Source: Candidatus Peribacteria bacterium (GTDB lineage Bacteria; Patescibacteriota; Gracilibacteria; UBA1369; LOWO2-01-FULL-3). Taken from it: a stretch of DNA of 64,000 bases. Made by a program: the position numbers and the translations under genes. The stretch is from NCBI GenBank assembly GCA_943358175.1, contig CALRGV010000004.1:1-64000 (forward strand). Reading direction: 5' to 3'. The notes beneath the pieces are model-generated. The model was not told the DNA's origin, did not search any database, and saw only the letters and a list, made by a program, of their open reading frames with translations. This document shows, one piece after another, positions 60,794 through 64,000 of this stretch (its first letter is position 1; every line of letters begins with the position of its first letter).

Positions 60794-60800
60794 GGTTCCA

Positions 60801-60830
60801 TTGTATTACACTTCGCTAATAACGTCGAAT
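60801..60830 (-). promoter_or_regulatory. Promoter of the mntA-hepT pair
   Basis: Minus strand TTCGAC (60830-60825), 18 bp, TACAAT (60806-60801). The leader would be shorter than 10 nt. Confidence 0.45.
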
Positions 60831-60848
60831 CCTTTGAAACTTCCGGGA

Positions 60849-60888
60849 ATGGTTGATGGTTGACTATCAACTATCAATCATCAACCAT
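60849..60888. repeat. 40-bp inverted repeat between mntA and uppP
   Basis: ATGGTTGATGGTTGA (60849-60863) and TCAATCATCAACCAT (60874-60888) match at 14 of 15 positions across a 10-base centre. The arms contain the direct repeat GGTTGA. It lies between the divergent mntA and uppP promoters. An operator or a bidirectional transcription barrier are both possible. Confidence 0.6.
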
Positions 60889-60906
60889 GATAAGATAAAA
60901 CTGCAG

Positions 60907-60935
60907 TTGACTATCTCGTTAAACTTAGCTGTACT
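60907..60935 (+). promoter_or_regulatory. uppP promoter
   Basis: TTGACT (60907-60912), 17 bp, TGTACT (60930-60935). The leader is about 30 nt. Confidence 0.55.
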
Positions 60936-60971
60936 GTTTCTATAAATATACAATTTTGTTAATTTATTAAA

Positions 60972-61784
60972 ATGACTTTTCTAGATGCTGCCATTCTGGG
61001 TGCTTTGCAGGGTGTTACTGAGTTTTTGCCTATTTCTTCGAGTGGACATCTGATTTTGGCGGAGAAATTTTTGAAATTGGATGTGGAGGGTTTGAAAACT
61101 TTTGATGTGATGCTTAACTTGGGGACACTTTTGGCGGTGCTGATTTATTTTTGGAAGGAAGTGTCGGGGATGCTGGTGGCGCTGTGGAAATTTGTGACGA
61201 GAAAATTGCCGGCGAATGATCCTTATGCAAAATTGATTGTATATCTGATTATTGGCACTATTCCGGCGGTGGTTCTCGGACTTTTTGGGGATACGATTGA
61301 CGCACATTTTAGAAATGCAAAATCGGTGACGGTGATGATGTTGGTGGTGGCGGGTGTATTTATCTTGGCGGAATTGTTCTACAAAAAGGTCGAGGTGAAA
61401 AAACGGGAAGTGGGCTCATGGAGACAAGCTTTGATAATTGGCATGGCCCAATCTCTGGCACTGATTCCGGGAATTTCCAGATCGGGATCTACTATTGTGG
61501 CGGGGCTTTTCCAGGGAATTGAAAGGGAAAGTGTTGCTAAATTTTCTTTCTTATTGAGCATACCGGTGATTGGCGGAGCACTGACTTTGACCGGTTTAAA
61601 AATATTTAAAGATGGGGCGGTGAACGTGGAAATTGGTCAATTACTAATAGGCTTTCTGACTTCTTTTATTTTTGGAATTTTGAGCGTTGCTTTCTTAATG
61701 AAGTTTTTGAAAAAGCATTCGCTGGGTGTTTTCGCGGCGTACAGAATTATTTTTGCAATACTTCTTTTTAGTTATTTCCTCTAG
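60972..61784 (+). CDS. uppP: Undecaprenyl-diphosphatase UppP (BacA)
   Basis: The 270-residue, roughly eight-helix membrane protein is of standard length. It carries both catalytic blocks: GVTEFLPISSSGHLILAE (about residues 14-31) and IPGISRSGSTIVAGL (about 164-178). It removes a phosphate from undecaprenyl pyrophosphate so the lipid carrier can be reused in peptidoglycan synthesis, and its overexpression gives bacitracin resistance elsewhere. Its presence fits a peptidoglycan-containing cell with the LysM and M23 proteins in this window. Confidence 0.95.
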   Translation: MTFLDAAILGALQGVTEFLPISSSGHLILAEKFLKLDVEGLKTFDVMLNLGTLLAVLIYFWKEVSGMLVALWKFVTRKLPANDPYAKLIVYLIIGTIPAVVLGLFGDTIDAHFRNAKSVTVMMLVVAGVFILAELFYKKVEVKKREVGSWRQALIIGMAQSLALIPGISRSGSTIVAGLFQGIERESVAKFSFLLSIPVIGGALTLTGLKIFKDGAVNVEIGQLLIGFLTSFIFGILSVAFLMKFLKKHSLGVFAAYRIIFAILLFSYFL

Positions 61785-61811
61785 ACATAGGCGGCTTATG
61801 TTTTGTATGAT
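61782..61811 (+). promoter_or_regulatory. Possible purP promoter
   Basis: TAGACA (61782-61787), 18 bp, TATGAT (61806-61811). The leader is about 20 nt and carries no Shine-Dalgarno sequence. Confidence 0.4.
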
Positions 61812-61837
61812 GGCCAAAAGCACAACTTTTTCAATTT

Positions 61838-62863
61838 ATGGGAAACATCAAAGATTACAAAATAGCGACTCTCGGCAGCCACACCGCTTTGCAAATTCTC
61901 AAAGGCGCGAAGGATGAAGGTTTTCAGACTATTTGCATTTGTGAAAAAGGTCGTGACAGACCATACATAAGTTACGGAGTGGCCGACGAAATCATGTATG
62001 TGGATTCGTTCAAAGACTTTTTCAAAATCGAAGAGGAGCTGATTAAAAAAAATGCGATTATTATTCCGCATGGATCTTTTGTGGCCTACATAGGCGCGGA
62101 TAAAGTTCCAAGCATTAAAGCGATGCACTATGGCGCGAAAGGAATTCTCGAATGGGAATCAAACCGCAACAAGGAAAGAATATGGCTTGATGATGCGAAA
62201 ATAAAGATGCCAGCATTACTAAAGAGTCCGGAAGAAATTGATAGGCCGGTGATTATCAAATTTCATGGAGCTTCAGGCGGAAAAGGCTATTTCCTGGCCA
62301 ACAGTCCGGCGGAATTTTACGAACGTTTCAAAATTTACGAAGGCAAGGCGGATCACAATGATTACGTAATTCAGGAATATATTGTCGGAGTACCGGTTTA
62401 TACGCACTATTTTTACAGCAAATTGACCGGCGAGCTGGAAGTAATGGGCTTTGATAAACGTTATGAATCAAATGCGGATTCCATTGGCCGTATCGCCGCA
62501 AAAGATCAGGTGGATGCAGATATTCGCACGACTTATACTATTACTGGAAACGTGCCTTTGGTGGTGCGCGAATCGATTTTACCTCAAATTTTCGAGATGG
62601 GAGACAGGGTGGTGGAATCTTCGAAAAAATTTACGGAGGGTGGGCTTTTTGGGCCGTTCTGTCTGGAAGGAATTATTGATCCGGAATTGAATTATTATAT
62701 TTTTGAAATTTCTGCGAGAATTGTGGCGGGGACGAATCCTTACGTGAATGGTTCTCCATATACTTGGCTGAGATATAACGAACCGATGAGCACGGGACGC
62801 AGATTGGCGCGGGATATAAAAATGGCGATAGAGGGTGATAAACTCGATAAGGTGCTGGGGTAG
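61838..62863 (+). CDS. purP: PurP, formate-dependent FAICAR synthetase (archaeal type)
   Basis: The 341-residue protein has the DUF1246 N-terminal domain (IATLGSHTALQILKGAKDEG, TICICEKGRDRPYI, residues 8-40) followed by the DUF1297 ATP-grasp part: FHGASGGKGYFLA (nucleotide loop, about 141-153), VGVPVYTHYFYSKLTG and FEISARIVAGTNPY (metal-binding end, about 287-300). PurP converts AICAR, formate and ATP to FAICAR in archaea without folate. Its presence with PurH means two donor systems for one step, unless one has another role. A second member of the family starts at 63850. Confidence 0.9.
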   Translation: MGNIKDYKIATLGSHTALQILKGAKDEGFQTICICEKGRDRPYISYGVADEIMYVDSFKDFFKIEEELIKKNAIIIPHGSFVAYIGADKVPSIKAMHYGAKGILEWESNRNKERIWLDDAKIKMPALLKSPEEIDRPVIIKFHGASGGKGYFLANSPAEFYERFKIYEGKADHNDYVIQEYIVGVPVYTHYFYSKLTGELEVMGFDKRYESNADSIGRIAAKDQVDADIRTTYTITGNVPLVVRESILPQIFEMGDRVVESSKKFTEGGLFGPFCLEGIIDPELNYYIFEISARIVAGTNPYVNGSPYTWLRYNEPMSTGRRLARDIKMAIEGDKLDKVLG

Positions 62864-62933
62864 TGGCTTTTAAAATCTATTGTAATATTGCTTAATTCAA
62901 TGTAGATTCAGAGTAATCACGACGAGAGGAGGT

Positions 62934-63452
62934 TCATAAGGTTTTGTCCTTATGCAATTGCCTCTCATTTTTGTATTCCAATTTATTCTTTAAATTGTTC
63001 ATGAAGTCAATTTTGCCGGCAGCCACTGATTTTAGCAGTGCAGAATATTTATGAACATTCGGAATTAGTAGTTTCAAAAATTTTTCTTTACTATTTAAAT
63101 ACTCAAGAAGGCAATAAAAATCACCATCCCCAGTTATGATTACAGCCTGATCAAAATTTGGATATTCAATCATGGTATGCAAAACTAATTCAGCATCTAT
63201 ATTCCCCTTAATTTTTCCAGTTCTACTTCTTAAAATTGGCTTGAAAATCAACTTGTAACCGATTTGACTTAAAAAATCATACATTGATTTGTTTTCCTTC
63301 AAGTAACCAAGGAATAAATACGCCTCAGTGATCTTATATTTATCTTTCAAATATATTCTGAATTTTTTAAAATCCAACTTCCATCCGGAGTCCAAAATGG
63401 CCAAATTTAAGTTTTGGCTGTCAATAAAGGCAAAATGATTACTTTTCTCCAT
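62934..63452 (-). CDS. NYN-domain (PIN-like) nuclease, LabA/DUF88 type
   Basis: ATG 63452 (MEKSNHFAFIDSQNLN) is chosen over TTG 63476. The 172-residue protein has the NYN pattern: FAFIDSQNLN (first acidic residue), KGNIDAELVLHTM (second), and FDQAVIITGDGDFYCLLEYL (third, T-G-D-G-D-F). Such domains are metal-dependent RNases related to PIN and FEN nucleases, acting in RNA decay or in signalling. It lies alone on the minus strand between the two PurP-family genes. No toxin-antitoxin partner is adjacent. Confidence 0.85.
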   Translation of the reverse strand: MEKSNHFAFIDSQNLNLAILDSGWKLDFKKFRIYLKDKYKITEAYLFLGYLKENKSMYDFLSQIGYKLIFKPILRSRTGKIKGNIDAELVLHTMIEYPNFDQAVIITGDGDFYCLLEYLNSKEKFLKLLIPNVHKYSALLKSVAAGKIDFMNNLKNKLEYKNERQLHKDKTL

Positions 63453-63600
63453 ATTATTTGTATTAAAAATAAACAATAAAGAACAAACTTAAAATTTTTC
63501 TAAATTAATTACGGATAGACTTGCGCGAATCTAGAAAATGTTTTGTTCACTTCTGCCCGGGCAGATCCCTCGTGACAACACGCCTTAATGAGGATTGCAG

Positions 63601-63662
63601 TTTCCCAGGAATGCGTTTTATTCTAGAATTAGGACGTTTTTTAGTCTCATTACTGAAATAAA
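63601..63662 (-). repeat. Dispersed 62-bp repeat, copy 2 (inverted)
   Basis: The reverse complement matches 56878-56940; the core TAGGACGTTTTTTAGTCTCAT is shared with two changes. It lies in the gene-free stretch 63453-63849. That stretch otherwise holds only AT-rich sequence, a GGCTTAAGCAAGCC inverted motif near 63754, and the promoter of the next gene. Confidence 0.6.
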
Positions 63663-63800
63663 CTGCCGTTTCGTTATAAAATCATTTGTGAGATTTTTTA
63701 TGATTGAGATGGTTACAGATGCTATACAGCCAGGGACTTTTTAGCTCCCCTATTGGCTTAAGCAAGCCGTTTCTATTTTAATTCATGCTCGACAAAGTTG

Positions 63801-63829
63801 TTGGAAAATTTCCGGCTTTGCTATATAAT
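63801..63829 (+). promoter_or_regulatory. Promoter of the second purP-like gene
   Basis: TTGGAA (63801-63806), 17 bp, TATAAT (63824-63829). Transcription would start near 63836, about 14 nt before the ATG. Confidence 0.65.
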
Positions 63830-63849
63830 GGGCGCATTAAACTATTCCC

Positions 63850-64000
63850 ATGAATCTAAAAGACGTTCTAAAAAAGTACGATAAGAAAAAAATCACCATC
63901 GGTGTGCTGGGTGGTCACAGCGCCTTAGATGTGTGTCATGGAGCCACTAAATATGGTTTTGATACGGTGGTAGTGTGTCAGAAAGGGCGCGAAAAAACTT
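63850..64000 (+). CDS. PurP-family protein, N-terminal part (continues past the window)
   Basis: Fifty codons are visible. The start MNLKDVLKKYDKKKITIGVL leads into GGHSALDVCHGATKYGFDTV and VVCQKGREKT. This aligns with the first PurP (ATLGSHTALQILKGAKDEGF, ICICEKGRDR), including the S-H-x-A-L nucleotide-binding start of DUF1246. It is therefore a paralogue rather than a duplicate, since fewer than half of the residues agree. Archaea with several PurP copies are known, and the second copy may have a different substrate. The C-terminal ATP-grasp part lies outside the window. Confidence 0.85.
   Translation, partial: MNLKDVLKKYDKKKITIGVLGGHSALDVCHGATKYGFDTVVVCQKGREKT

Noticed and set aside
1..64000. 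Alternative genetic code with TGA read as glycine, as in Gracilibacteria
   Set aside because: recF, the AbiEii gene and other genes end at TGA at family-consistent C-termini, and long genes contain no in-frame TGA.
1..64000. tRNA, rRNA and CRISPR loci
   Set aside because: None was recognised when reading both strands. A tRNAscan-type search could still find a diverged tRNA that I overlooked.

Overview
The window looks like chromosome of an uncultivated Candidate Phyla Radiation (Patescibacteria) bacterium, most likely in or near Candidatus Peregrinibacteria. This is inferred from very large secreted proteins with SLH, Ig-like and thrombospondin-3-type calcium repeats, housekeeping genes dispersed singly, an rpsF-ssb-rpsR operon with no rplI behind it, a ThrS without a TGS domain, an archaeal-type PurP, and many lineage-restricted hypothetical proteins. 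TGA acts as a normal stop (recF, the AbiEii gene and others), which argues against the recoded Gracilibacteria/Absconditabacteria. Promoters are clear sigma70 type (TTGACA-like, 17 bp, TATAAT-like). Several put the start codon within about 20 nt of the predicted transcription start, and Shine-Dalgarno sequences are rare.

Layout. 1-3.3 kb is an accessory area: a truncated KilA-N-type gene, an AbiE-like toxin-antitoxin pair, and a Bro-N/DinD-type gene with an internal deletion. 3.4-22.5 kb is one plus-strand operon of five secreted proteins, headed by an SLH protein of about 4,900 residues and closed by a strong terminator. 22.5-27.9 kb is accessory again: a G-rich noncoding stretch, a 56-residue zinc-ribbon gene with an excisionase-like HTH gene, an AT-rich repeat array, an HNH endonuclease, and three secreted or lipo-proteins. 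28-38.5 kb holds uvrA, a PrsW-like protease, a protein with a novel C-terminal triple repeat, recF (with a duplicated 3' tail that carries a G-quadruplex-type repeat), thrS and a RelA/SpoT-fold protein. 38.5-48.6 kb is a five-gene minus-strand operon around a VirB6/TrbL-like membrane protein. 48.7-52.2 kb has rpsR-ssb-rpsF, a LysM/M23 peptidase, a candidate structured RNA and yidD. 52.3-64 kb has a second HNH endonuclease, purH, an inserted AAA ATPase, an SLH/PKD-like surface protein, a MntA-HepT pair, uppP, purP, a NYN-domain protein and the start of a second purP-like gene.

How the parts connect. The most interesting signal is an 18-bp palindrome (GGTGAG-6-CTCACC) upstream of three genes: the DinD/Bro-like gene and both HNH paralogues. 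In two of the three it fills the -35/-10 spacer exactly, as a repressor operator would. Because dinD is SOS-controlled in E. coli, this looks like an undescribed damage-type regulon whose members include the HNH enzymes. Other leads are an ATPase gene with two copies of an 18-bp operator (one over its start codon) inserted beside purH between gene fragments, a compact three-stem RNA between the M23 peptidase and yidD, and two alternative enzymes (PurH and PurP) for the same purine step.
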